From the NCBI RefSeq assembly GCF_014644495.1, contig NZ_BMKU01000005.1:215011-279010 (forward strand): a DNA stretch of 64,000 nt, in the 5' to 3' direction. Below are positions 7,059 through 16,300 of this stretch, piece after piece. Source of the stretch: Pseudarthrobacter polychromogenes. Its GTDB lineage: Bacteria; Actinomycetota; Actinomycetes; Actinomycetales; Micrococcaceae. A program made the translations under genes and the position numbers. The notes under the pieces are model-generated. The model searched no databases, was not told the DNA's origin, and saw only the letters and a program-made list of their open reading frames with translations. The first letter of the stretch is position 1. Each line of letters opens with the position of its first letter.

Positions 7059-9263
7059 ATGGGCGGACATGCTACAGGTCGGCGTATTCATGCTGTAAGC
7101 CGGGGAGGTGGTTGCCTGGACGGTGCCCGTTCACGCCGGCCGCGGACCCCATGGCTCGCTGCACTGATGGCCGCGCTGATGCTTGCCCTGGGCGTTGTGG
7201 TGGTGCCGGTTGGGGCGTCGGCTGCTGAGGGTGACGTCGGGGTCGAGGGCCCGTCGCACTCGGGGACGGGAACGCCGACGGGTACCAAGCGGGCGACGAG
7301 TGCGTTGTGGTTCAACGACGGTCTCTGGTGGGGGAACCTGTGGGACACCGCCAGTTCGGATTTCCATATCTTCCGGTTCAATGCCGCCACGAGCGCGTGG
7401 GTAGATACCGGCGTGGCGACGGATACCCGCTCGAACACGCATCACGACGTCCTCTGGGACGGCGCGACGCTGCATGTGGCGAGTTACCGGTTCGTCAACG
7501 ACGGTTTGCCGGCTGAGCCGAACTTCCCGTCGACGATGAGGCGTTTCAGCTACGATCCTGGTACAAAGACGTACTCGCTGCAGAGCGCTACAAACATCAA
7601 CAACTACCGCGTTGAAACCCTGTCCATTGACAAGGATTCGACCGGCCGCGTGTGGGCCACCTGGCAGCAGGGAAACCGCGTCTACCTGAATGTCACGGGC
7701 ACGGATGGCAGGACGTGGGGGACACCGTTCCCGCATCCTGCGTCGTTGAGCAACGTGTCTGTTGACGACTCGTCAGCGGTGATCGCGTTCGGGCCGGGCA
7801 AGATAGGTGTGATGTGGAGCCGGCAGCTCGATGATTCCTCCGACGGCATGTACTGGAGCTATCACGTCGACGGAGCCTCGAATACCGACTGGACTACGCC
7901 CGTGGCGGCTGTCTCGGGGCAGCGCAGCGGTGATGACCATATGAACCTGAAGTGGCTTGACTCCTCGGGTGGCCGGGTTTTCGCCGCGATCAAGACGTCG
8001 TTCACCTCGGCGGCCCAGCCGCTGATCCAGCTGTTGGCGTTGAACGGAACCACATGGTCGGCGCACACGATCGCGACTGTGTCGGAGTGCCCGAACCGGG
8101 TGATCGTCCTGATCGACGAGAGCGCCCAAAGGCTGCGGACCTTCGCCACCTATCCGAAGCCGAGCGGCACAACGAACGCCGGTACCTGCACCAGCTCGGG
8201 TGGTGCGATCTATGAGAAGTCCACGCCGCTGGACAACATCAGCTTCAGCAGCGCTAAGACCGCCCGGATCGTCGACGCCGACCAGTATGTCCACAACGTG
8301 ACGTCGACGAAGCAGAACCTCAACAGTGCGGCGCGGGGCACGGCCGGCAGCGGTTTGCTGCTGCTTGCGGATGTGAACGCCACCAGCCGGTACTGGCACA
8401 TTTACGATCCCAGCGGCGGTGGCGGTAGCGGTGGTGATACGACGGCTCCGGTGGTGTCGGGCACGTCCCCGGCTGAGGGCGCTACCGGCGTGGCGGTGAC
8501 GGCGGACGTGACTGCCACGTTCTCTGAGGCGATGGATGCGTCCACCGTTGGGTCGGGCACGTTTACTTTGGAGTCCGGGACGGGGGCGGTCACGGCCTCG
8601 GTGACCCTCAACGGCGCTGGCAACGTTGCGACGTTGAGCCCTGACGCGGACCTGGCGGCCGGCACCAGGTTCACGGCCACGATCGAGGGCGGTTCCGCCG
8701 GGGTGAAGGATGCTGCCGGGAACGCATTGGCGTCGGATAAGACGTGGACGTTCACCACGGCCTCTGCGGGCGGCGGCGGCACACCGGAAACCGTCACCCT
8801 CACCGCCACGGCGGACAGTTACGTGGCGGGCACGTCGGCCGGCACGAACTACGGGTCAAGTACCCTGCTGGGAGTGGACAAGAGCCCAGTGGAGGTCACG
8901 TACCTGAAGTTCGACCTGTCGGCGTACGCTGGCCGCACCCTGGAGAGTGCGACACTCCAGCTGCGCAGCGCCGGGAGCGGGTCCAAGGGTACGCAGAACG
9001 TCAAACTGGTGGGTGTCGACACCTGGACAGAGGGCGGAATCACGTACACCAACCGCCCCGCGCTTGGAAGCAGCATTGCGACCTTCGGCCCGACGACGGC
9101 CAACACGAACTACAGCGTTCCGCTCACGGTAGCCGGCCTGGCCGGTGAGCTCGGCCAAGAGCTTTCGCTGGGCCTGGACACCGGCAGCAGCGACGGCCTG
9201 GACCTCAACTCCAGGGAGGCCGGCAGCGCTGCCGCACCCAAACTCGTCCTGGCGCTGAGGTAG
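7059..9263 (+). CDS. Secreted multidomain protein: propeller-like region, Ig-like domain, DNRLRE/CBM96-type C-terminus
   Basis: 734 residues from ATG 7059, which lies 5 bases after GGGGAG; an in-frame GTG at 7026 is possible. A long charged N-region precedes a signal peptide ending near residue 53 (PVGASA before AEG). Residues of about 55-448 form a W/G-rich domain homologous to the protein at 1-1432. After a Gly/Ser linker comes a Big_5 Ig-like domain at about 461-565 (TAPVVSGTSPAEGATG). After a second Gly linker the C-terminal 160 residues have the DNRLRE pattern (ADSYVAGTSAGTNYGSS, TYLKFDLSAY, LNSREAG), which is linked to carbohydrate binding. It is probably an exported polysaccharide-acting or surface protein; no catalytic signature is recognised. 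Confidence 0.85.
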   Translation: MGGHATGRRIHAVSRGGGCLDGARSRRPRTPWLAALMAALMLALGVVVVPVGASAAEGDVGVEGPSHSGTGTPTGTKRATSALWFNDGLWWGNLWDTASSDFHIFRFNAATSAWVDTGVATDTRSNTHHDVLWDGATLHVASYRFVNDGLPAEPNFPSTMRRFSYDPGTKTYSLQSATNINNYRVETLSIDKDSTGRVWATWQQGNRVYLNVTGTDGRTWGTPFPHPASLSNVSVDDSSAVIAFGPGKIGVMWSRQLDDSSDGMYWSYHVDGASNTDWTTPVAAVSGQRSGDDHMNLKWLDSSGGRVFAAIKTSFTSAAQPLIQLLALNGTTWSAHTIATVSECPNRVIVLIDESAQRLRTFATYPKPSGTTNAGTCTSSGGAIYEKSTPLDNISFSSAKTARIVDADQYVHNVTSTKQNLNSAARGTAGSGLLLLADVNATSRYWHIYDPSGGGGSGGDTTAPVVSGTSPAEGATGVAVTADVTATFSEAMDASTVGSGTFTLESGTGAVTASVTLNGAGNVATLSPDADLAAGTRFTATIEGGSAGVKDAAGNALASDKTWTFTTASAGGGGTPETVTLTATADSYVAGTSAGTNYGSSTLLGVDKSPVEVTYLKFDLSAYAGRTLESATLQLRSAGSGSKGTQNVKLVGVDTWTEGGITYTNRPALGSSIATFGPTTANTNYSVPLTVAGLAGELGQELSLGLDTGSSDGLDLNSREAGSAAAPKLVLALR

Positions 9264-9340
9264 TCCTACAGGACCGCTCAGGTAGTCCAACATGACAGGG
9301 ATGATCCGGCCGCCCCAGGGCGGCGAGGCGCCTGGCCAGG

Positions 9341-9910
9341 CTAGTCGTCCAGCAGTTCGATGAACTCCCGGGCCTGTTTCATGGAGATATCCGAGTGCCG
9401 CGTGAGCGCCGAGGCAGCAGCCTCCGTGTCGCCGTTGCGGGCCAGGGTGCGTATCCGGCCATAGATCTCGTCGTTGAGCATGTTGCTGCTGACCTCGCGG
9501 GTCACGTCGCCCTTGCTGGCGATCGCCCGGTAGCGGTAGGGGAACCTTTGGGGCTCATCATCCTCATCGTCCGGTTCCGGGGTGGCCACCTCCGGGCCCC
9601 GGTAAGGCTGCGGGTGTGCCGCCAGCGCTCCTACGGCATCGCGTGATGCGCGCAGTCCGTCGCCGGTGGCTTCGTAGTACAGCTTGATGGCGGCCATGGC
9701 CTGGCCCTGTGCGATCAGGGCATAGAGCCGCCGGTGTTCGTCCTCGGAAAGTTTGGCAGCCGCCGCGCGGGCGAGGTCGGCGGAGGTGGCTGCGGGCGCC
9801 TGCGGCTCGGCGCCCGCGGAGGCCTTCCGCTTGCTGATGGCGCGGGCCGCCAACGTGACTCCGGCAGCCACGGCCAGGAGGATGAGGACAGGGACCACAA
9901 GCGATTCCAT
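9341..9910 (-). CDS. Membrane-anchored protein with ribosomal L7/L12 C-terminal-like motif
   Basis: 189 residues. One N-terminal transmembrane helix (residues 4-24, VVPVLILLAVAAGVTLAARA) is followed by a cytoplasmic part. Residues of about 55-92 (DEHRRLYALIAQGQAMAAIK followed by LYYEATGDGLRASRDAV) match the helical motif of the L7/L12 C-terminal domain, as in the family of small proteins carrying such a fold. A related half-repeat (ARNGDTEAAASAL, MKQAREFIELL) ends the protein, and an acidic stretch EPDDEDDEPQ lies between. It is 4 bases downstream of the membrane gene 9914-10189, so the two are co-transcribed. Function unknown. Confidence 0.75.
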   Translation of the reverse strand: MESLVVPVLILLAVAAGVTLAARAISKRKASAGAEPQAPAATSADLARAAAAKLSEDEHRRLYALIAQGQAMAAIKLYYEATGDGLRASRDAVGALAAHPQPYRGPEVATPEPDDEDDEPQRFPYRYRAIASKGDVTREVSSNMLNDEIYGRIRTLARNGDTEAAASALTRHSDISMKQAREFIELLDD

Positions 9911-9913
9911 TTT

Positions 9914-10189
9914 CTAGCGCCGTTCTGTGTACTTCCTGGCTGGGGCAAGGTCTGAATGCATCGCCTGGGTGTTTTGGCTTGGCCTCGTGGTGGACTCCAG
10001 GCGTGCGCGGGCCGCCGTGGCAGCCTGGACCTGGGCCGCGTAGTGCTGCGCTGAACGTTCCGCCAGGTCACGCTGGTATTTCTCGGCATCGGACAAGCCC
10101 GTATCCCGCGGACTGAGGGCCGTGGCCAGACCCCAGATGAGCGCCACCAACACAATCGCCGGCAGCAGTACCAGCACTAGTTCGCCCAT
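9914..10189 (-). CDS. Small single-pass membrane protein of unknown function
   Basis: 91 residues. One hydrophobic segment (about residues 3-25, ELVLVLLPAIVLVALIWGLA) is followed by a charged, Ala/Gln-rich helix predicted to be cytoplasmic or coiled. It is not recognised as a named family. It heads a two-gene operon with the L7/L12-like protein 4 bases downstream. The region upstream of it, on the dnaB side, holds DnaA-box-like sequences starting 26 bases from its ATG. Confidence 0.65.
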   Translation of the reverse strand: MGELVLVLLPAIVLVALIWGLATALSPRDTGLSDAEKYQRDLAERSAQHYAAQVQAATAARARLESTTRPSQNTQAMHSDLAPARKYTERR

Positions 10190-10852
10190 GTATAGAGCTT
10201 ATGCCAGATCCGGTTTATCCACAGCAACATTCATCTATGCGCATACTCAACGGTCCGCTGGGGCGTTGACCCCGCGACCCGGGTAGCAACGGTCCGCACC
10301 GGTCGCAGCATGAACTGCATCACTGCCACGGGCGGGGCGGTTTTACTCCACCGGTGCTGCCATGGGCTGTGGATGAAATTATCCGGAAGAAATCTTTACT
10401 CCACATGCTGGCGGCGACGTTTCCGCTGGTCAGCACGCTTAAGGCGCGTAAAGATTTTTGCTTTCCACAGCCTTTCCCACAGGCTGTGCACAAGCTATGC
10501 CCCTTAGTGCACAGGTTTTCCACAGGGCCTGGTGCCTGTTGACTTTGCCGCTGGGGCGCGGGGGACTAGCGTAGCGGGGTACCTGTTTTTCAGGGCTCCT
10601 GTGGTTCCGGACGGATGCCGGGAAGGGCAGCCGCAGTGCATCCGGAGCCTTAAGAAGAGGCCCATTGTGGAAAACCTGTGGATATGGGGATAACTCTCAA
10701 AATTCCCGGCTGCAGGGCTGGATCCCCAGCGATTGTCACACCCCGCTGGTACACCTGGACAGGTAGCGGAGCCCGGCTTTCGGGCAACGCCCTCGCAGGA
10801 CGGTTAACCACCGGTGCCACCAAGGCCCCGGCTCACATGGAGGACGGCAGCT
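10190..10852. other. Gene-free region before dnaB with clustered DnaA-box-like 9-mers
   Basis: About 660 bases without a supported gene. It contains a perfect DnaA box TTATCCACA (10215-10223) and related 9-mers on both strands: TGTGGATGA (10368-10376), CTTTCCACA (10461-10469), TTTTCCACA (10516-10524), TGTGGAAAA (10666-10674), TGTGGATAT (10677-10685) and TGGGGATAA (10685-10693). It also holds a 10-bp inverted repeat and a 10-bp direct repeat TTTACTCCAC (10342-10351, 10395-10404). The region is locally AT-richer than its surroundings. dnaA and dnaN are not in the window, so this is not shown to be oriC. Confidence 0.6.
10390..10457. repeat. 10-bp inverted repeat within the DnaA-box region
   Basis: AAATCTTTAC (10390-10399) is the exact reverse complement of GTAAAGATTT (10448-10457), separated by 48 bases. 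It could be two half-sites for a DNA-binding protein or a long-loop hairpin. No function can be assigned from the sequence. Confidence 0.55.
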
Positions 10853-12235
10853 TTGTCAATCGCGCATCTGGATCCGGTAGAGACAACCCGTGGATCTGAA
10901 GCCAGCCGCAAGCCGCCGCAGGACATCCCTGCCGAGCAGTCCGTGCTGGGCGGCATGATGCTGTCCAAGGATGCCATCGCCGATGTTGTGGAAATCCTCC
11001 GCGGCCAGGACTTCTACCGCCCGGCTCACGAAACCATTTACGAAGCCATTATCGACCTCTATGGCCGCGGTGAGCCCGCCGACGCCGTGACTGTCTCCGA
11101 TGAACTCACCAAGCGTGCAGAGATCAACAGGATCGGCGGCCCTGCCTACCTGCACGAGCTTATCCAGACCGTTCCCACCGCCGCCAACGCCGGCTACTAC
11201 GCAGAGATCGTTGCTGAACGGGCCGTGCTCCGGCGCCTCGTGAACGCGGGCACCAAGATCGTCCAGCTGGGCTACGGCTCCGACGGCGAGGTGGAGGACC
11301 TGGTGAACCAGGCCCAGGCCGAGGTGTACGCGGTGGCAGAGCGCCGCACTGCCGAGGACTACGTCGTCCTGAAGGACGTCATGGAGTCCACGGTGGATGA
11401 GATCGAAGCCTCCGGCCACCGCGGTGAGGGCATGACCGGTGTGCCCACGGGGTTCTACGAACTGGATGAGCTCACCCACGGCCTGCACCCCGGCCAGATG
11501 ATTGTGATCGCAGCCCGCCCGGCTGTGGGTAAGTCCACCTTCGCGCTGGACTTCGCCCGCTCGGCAGCCATCAAGAACAACCTGGCCACAGTGATGTTCT
11601 CGCTCGAAATGGGCCGGAACGAAATCGCCATGCGCCTCCTGTCCGCCGAGGCCACCATCGGGCTGCAGGACCTCCGCAAGGGCACCATCAAGGACGAGCA
11701 ATGGTCCAAGATCGCCACCACCATGGGCCGGATGAATGATGCCCCGCTCTTTATCGATGACAGCCCCAACATGTCGCTGATGGAGATCCGGGCAAAGTGC
11801 CGGCGCCTGAAGCAGCAGCACGATCTCAAACTCGTGATCCTCGACTACCTGCAGCTCATGAGCTCCGGTAAAAAGGTTGAGTCCCGCCAGCAGGAGGTCT
11901 CCGAGTTTTCACGTGCGCTGAAGCTCCTGGCCAAGGAGCTCCAGGTCCCCGTGATCGCACTGTCCCAGCTCAACCGTGGCTCTGAGCAGCGCCAGGATAA
12001 GCGGCCCATGGTCTCCGACCTCCGCGAATCGGGCTCCATCGAGCAGGACGCCGACATGGTGATCCTGCTTCACCGTGAGGACGTCTACGACAAGGAGTCC
12101 CCCCGCGCAGGGGAGGCTGACATCCTGGTGGCCAAGCACCGTAACGGCCCCACCAAGGACATCGTGGTTGCCTTCCAGGGCCATTACTCACGGTTCGCCA
12201 ACATGGCAGCCGACGCCGGCGGCGGCGGCTTCTAG
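10853..12235 (+). CDS. dnaB: Replicative DNA helicase
   Basis: 460 residues. The hexameric 5'-3' helicase unwinds the replication fork. The N-terminal DnaG-interacting domain begins IPAEQSVLGGMMLSKDAI. The RecA-like C-terminal domain has Walker A ARPAVGKST with Lys227, Walker B LVILDYLQLM, and the arginine-finger region SDLRESGSIEQDADMV. No intein is present. The start is TTG 10853, because GGAGGA (10839-10844) lies 8 bases upstream and the protein then begins (M)SIAHLDPVE as in relatives. An upstream in-frame ATG at 10814 has no ribosome-binding site. DnaA-box-like sequences crowd the upstream region. Confidence 0.95.
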   Translation: MSIAHLDPVETTRGSEASRKPPQDIPAEQSVLGGMMLSKDAIADVVEILRGQDFYRPAHETIYEAIIDLYGRGEPADAVTVSDELTKRAEINRIGGPAYLHELIQTVPTAANAGYYAEIVAERAVLRRLVNAGTKIVQLGYGSDGEVEDLVNQAQAEVYAVAERRTAEDYVVLKDVMESTVDEIEASGHRGEGMTGVPTGFYELDELTHGLHPGQMIVIAARPAVGKSTFALDFARSAAIKNNLATVMFSLEMGRNEIAMRLLSAEATIGLQDLRKGTIKDEQWSKIATTMGRMNDAPLFIDDSPNMSLMEIRAKCRRLKQQHDLKLVILDYLQLMSSGKKVESRQQEVSEFSRALKLLAKELQVPVIALSQLNRGSEQRQDKRPMVSDLRESGSIEQDADMVILLHREDVYDKESPRAGEADILVAKHRNGPTKDIVVAFQGHYSRFANMAADAGGGGF

Positions 12236-12260
12236 GAGCGCCGCCGTGGGTGCCCCGGGC

Positions 12261-13232
12261 TTAGCCCTTGGCCAGCAGGTGGTTGGGCAGCCGGTTTCCC
12301 GGGGCTGTGCCCCTGATTTCCAGCAGTTCGCGGGCATGGGCGTGCAGTCTCTTGTCCTCTTCGCTGACCGGCACCCACGAGGGCACGGGGACGGAGTTGC
12401 CGTCCGCGTCGCGCGCCACCATCACTGTCAGGCAATAGGTGGTGAGGTTCATCTCGCGGCTCTTGGGGTCGCCTGAGCGGACATGTACGGCAATGTGCAT
12501 GCCTTTGGTGCCGGTGTACACCAGCCGCGCCTCCACCTCCACCACGTGGCCAATCAACAGGGGACGGTAGAACCGGACCCCGCCGGAGAAGACAGCCACG
12601 GTGTCCATGCCGCAGTACCGGGAGGCGCACACGTAGGCGGCCTCGTCGATCCACTTCATGACGATCCCGCCGTGGACCTTGCCGCCCCAGTTCACGTCTG
12701 TGGGTGCGGCCATGAACCGCAGGGTAACCCGTTCGGCCGTACCCGCGTCCGTATATTCCTGCCGGTTCATGGCTTCGACGATCTGTTCGCGTACCTTGAT
12801 CCGTGCCAGCGCGTGGTCCCGCTGTTCAATCTCTCCGGCGGTGACGGGTTCGAACTGCTGGACCGGGATCGGTTTTCCATCCTCGCCCACAGCCACGAAA
12901 ATCACCATGCACTGGCTTCGCATGGTGGCCGGACCGCCCTTGGGATCCCCGGAGGAAACTACGGTGCGGATGTGCATCGAGGACCGTCCGGTGTAGACGA
13001 TGGTGGCTTCGACCTCCACCATGTCGCCGCTGTTGACGGGATCGGCGAAGTGAATGTTTCCCACGTAGGCGGTGACGCAGTAAGACTTCGCCCACCCCAC
13101 CGCAGCGGCATACGCGGCCTTGTCCACCCACTCCAGGACGGTTCCGGCGTCTACGGAGCCGCTGTGGCCCACATCCATGGGAGCGGCCAAAAAGCGGAGT
13201 GTCACGGAGTTGGAGGCAGGCGTCTCGGTCAT
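12261..13232 (-). CDS. Acyl-CoA thioesterase, tandem hotdog domains
   Basis: 323 residues from ATG 13232. Two hotdog domains of the cytosolic long-chain acyl-CoA hydrolase type are visible, at about residues 8-140 (TLRFLAAPMDVGHSGSVDAG...VDKAAY) and 165-300 (TLRFMAAPTDVNWGGKVHGG...IDEAAY). The second repeat keeps the usual N-W-G-G-x-V-H-G-G motif. In the first repeat this is changed to H-S-G-S-V-D-A-G, so only one half may be catalytic. It hydrolyses fatty acyl-CoA in the cytoplasm. There is no Shine-Dalgarno sequence, but TATGAT lies 6 bases before the ATG, which suggests a leaderless transcript. It is convergent with dnaB. Confidence 0.9.
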   Translation of the reverse strand: MTETPASNSVTLRFLAAPMDVGHSGSVDAGTVLEWVDKAAYAAAVGWAKSYCVTAYVGNIHFADPVNSGDMVEVEATIVYTGRSSMHIRTVVSSGDPKGGPATMRSQCMVIFVAVGEDGKPIPVQQFEPVTAGEIEQRDHALARIKVREQIVEAMNRQEYTDAGTAERVTLRFMAAPTDVNWGGKVHGGIVMKWIDEAAYVCASRYCGMDTVAVFSGGVRFYRPLLIGHVVEVEARLVYTGTKGMHIAVHVRSGDPKSREMNLTTYCLTVMVARDADGNSVPVPSWVPVSEEDKRLHAHARELLEIRGTAPGNRLPNHLLAKG

Positions 13233-13238
13233 GCTGTG

Positions 13239-13244
13239 ATCATA
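13239..13244 (-). promoter_or_regulatory. -10 element of leaderless thioesterase promoter
   Basis: On the minus strand TATGAT precedes the ATG at 13232 by 6 bases, and no Shine-Dalgarno sequence is present. Confidence 0.5.
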
Positions 13245-13296
13245 CTGACGCCCGGTGTTACCGGCGGGTTGCATCCAAAACGGGCCCGGACATGGC

Positions 13297-13331
13297 GCTG
13301 CCCCGCCCGCCGGGCTGGCGGACGGGGCAGC
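13297..13331 (-). terminator. Hairpin terminator after the rhamnogalacturonan gene
   Basis: GCTGCCCCG (13297-13305) pairs with CGGGGCAGC (13323-13331). CCGCC (13307-13311) pairs inside it with GGCGG (13317-13321), leaving a 5-base loop. It lies 17 bases past the stop codon of the minus-strand gene. A TTTT follows only about 14 bases later, so its intrinsic strength is uncertain. Confidence 0.65.
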
Positions 13332-13347
13332 GGGCAGATCCGACGGG

Positions 13348-16300
13348 TCAGCCTGCGCGGGTGTACACGATGTCCGGCTGGGCCGGCAGTTCCATCCCAA
13401 CACCCACGTAGAAGCTGGGGTGTGGCGGCTGGTTGTACGAGACGTTCTCGCGTGCAACCGAGAGCCGGTATACGGGATCGTGCATCAGCGTCCGGAGCCG
13501 GACGTCGGTACCGGCGGTGGTGGTGTAGATGCGCAGCTCCGTGCTGTCCGACGACGGCCACGCAATTTCCTCACGCCAGTCACCGAGGAGGTCGGCCTGG
13601 ATGGCCGGGGTTCCCTTGGTGCCGTTGTTGGACTTCGCACCGGTGGCCGTGAGCAGCCGGTCGCTGGATTCCGTTTCCCAGTTCCACTTGGCGATGCTGG
13701 GCGTGCCGGTGGTGGTTGCCGCGTTCCAGTCATGGTCAACGATCTCCCGCAGCAGGTCGCCGTCCCACCAGGCCAGGAAGTTGGCTGCCGGGATGCTGTT
13801 GGCGATCAGCTCGCCCCTTGCGGAGCGCAGCTCGCCCACCGGGGAGTTCCAGGCAGCGTCGCCGCCGATGGCCCAGCCCTCCGCCCCCGCGTGGCGCGGG
13901 TCGATGTCACCGGCGGCAGCGCGTCCGGTGTCCTTGGCGGCCGGGATGCTCCAGAGGATCTCCCCGGTGCGCGCATCACGGAATGTGGCTCCCCTGTTGC
14001 CGCTGGCCCCCATGTCCTCGTGGGCCGCGAACGTTTCCAGGCCCGGACGGGACGGATCGAGGTCGCTGGTGTGGATGGCATCACCGTGGCCCAGGCCAGT
14101 GTTGTACAGCGGCTTGCCGTTGTCGTCGATGGTCAGGGAGCCGAAGACGAACTCGTCCTTTCCGTCGGCGTCCACATCCGCTACGGACAGGTTGTGGTTG
14201 CCCTGGCTGCGGTACTGGGCGCCTGCGGCGTCCGAGTCGAAGATCCAGCGCTTGCTGATTTTGCCGCCCACGAGGTCGTAGGTGGCAAGCACGGTGCGGG
14301 TGTAATAGCCGCGGCTGAACATCATGGACGGGCGTTCCCCGTCCAGGTAGGCCACTGCGCCGAGGAAGCGGTCAACGCGGTTGCCGTAGCCGTCGCCCCA
14401 TGCTGCCACGTCACCACGGGGAGGGTCGTAGGCCACCGTGTCCATGATGGTGCCGGTTGCCCCGTGGAAGACACTGAGGAACTCCGGGCCCGTCAGCACG
14501 TAGCCGCTGCTGTTGCGGTGGTCTGCTCCAGCGTTTCCAATCACCGTTCCGGCAGCGTCGCGCGTGCCGTCCGCCGTCTTCATGGCAACTTCGGCCTTGC
14601 CGTCGCCGTCGAAGTCGTAGGCGAGCAACTGCGTGTAGTGGGCGCCGGCGCGGATGTTTGGACCCATGTTGATCCGCCAGAGCCTGGTGCCGTCCATGCG
14701 GTAGGCGTCCACGTACACCAGTCCGGTGTAGCCCGCCTGTGAGTTGTCCTTGGAGTTGGAGGGCGACCACATCTGGAGGATCTCGTACGTTCCGTCGCCG
14801 TCCAGGTCAGCCACGCTGGAGTCGCCGGCGGAGTAGCTGTACGGCTGTCCGTCCTTCGTGTAGTCATCCGCAGGCTTGTCCAGCTTTACGGCCAGGTAGT
14901 TCTTCGCCAGCGGCGTGAACTCGGCGGTGAGCTGTTCCCCGCCGTTGCCCACGGTCTTGACGGCGTACCGGGACGATGAGGTCCCGGAGGGGTCCAGGAA
15001 CGTGGTGCTGCTGCGGATCGGCTCCTCGGTGAGCTGAACGCCGTCGCGGATGACATGGAAGCCGATCTGTTCAGGGTCCAGGCCGAGCATGCGCCAGCCC
15101 ACCCGCACGCCTTCGCCGGTCAGCAGGGCCACCGGTGCCCGGTCCAGGTTTTCCATCTGCCGGTTCACTACGGTGACCTTTTCGGTTCCCACCACGGGTG
15201 AGGGCGCGGATTCGCCGCCCTTGTTCACCGTGGTGACCCGGTAGTAGTACTTGATGGTGGTCAGGACCGAGTAGTCGGTGTAGTTCACTTCGGTGGCGCG
15301 GCCCACGTAGCCGAAGGGGCCGTCGGGTGAGGTGGACCGGTAGACGAGGTATGCGGCAGCGCCGGACACCTTCTGCCACTTGAGCATGACGCTCGTCTTC
15401 TCCACTGCCTTCACGTCCACCTTGCCCGTGGCAGCGGGCACCGGAGTGGCGGGGTCAACCAGGGCGGTCTCCACCGTGTTGGACGGAACGGACTCGAGGC
15501 CGGTGCTGTCCAGGGCGCTGACGAAGTACGTGTACGTCAGTCCCGCGAAGGCCGTGGTGTCCTGGAATGACGCAGTGGCCACGTTCCCGGCGATCAGCTG
15601 CGGTTCGGCTTCGAAGGACGCCTGGCGGAAAACCTTGTAGCTGGCGGCGTCTGCCACGGCGTCCCAGGCGAGGTCCACGGTGGGCGGCTCGGAAGCCGCA
15701 TTCACACCAGTGGTGTGCAGGTTGGTGGGTCCCACGAGCAGCGGGGTGACCTCCAGGCCGTTGAGCCGCTGGCCGGAGCCGCTGATGGTGAGGTTGAGCT
15801 GCCCGTCGGAGACCAGGACCTGGTTGATGATCTTGGTTGCCGAGGATGCCCGGCCGGACGAGACCTGGCCGTAGGGGGTGCCCTCGGCCGCAACGTCGGT
15901 CCTTGTGGAGCCGATCCAGTCGCTGTGGTAGGTCTTCAGTGCGTAGGTGCCGTTGGGGACGTCCAGCTGGAATTCGAAGCTGGAGCCGCTGAGGACGAAG
16001 TCCCGCAGCAGGTTGCTGGTCACCGCTCCCCGGTCCCGGTCGCTGAGCACCGAGATGTCCTTGAACCCAAAGCCGCGCCCGCCTGTGTAGCCCATGGTCC
16101 GGTTGACTTCTGTGTACCCCGCCTCGACCGGAGCTCCCACGGGCCCAAAGTCGAACTTGTACTTTGCCTGCTTGGTGGTCACGGTGAGCGTTTCGCTGGG
16201 TTCCGAAAGCCCCTTGCCGTTCAGGGCGGCGACGCGGACGTCATACGCGGTGCCCTCAGCCAGTCCGCCCAGGTTTGCAGTGGGAACCGTTGCTGTGGTG

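Noticed and set aside
10190..10852. oriC
   Set aside because: DnaA-box-like sequences are clustered, but dnaA and dnaN are not adjacent and no AT-rich unwinding element is clear, so only a DnaA-box cluster is reported.
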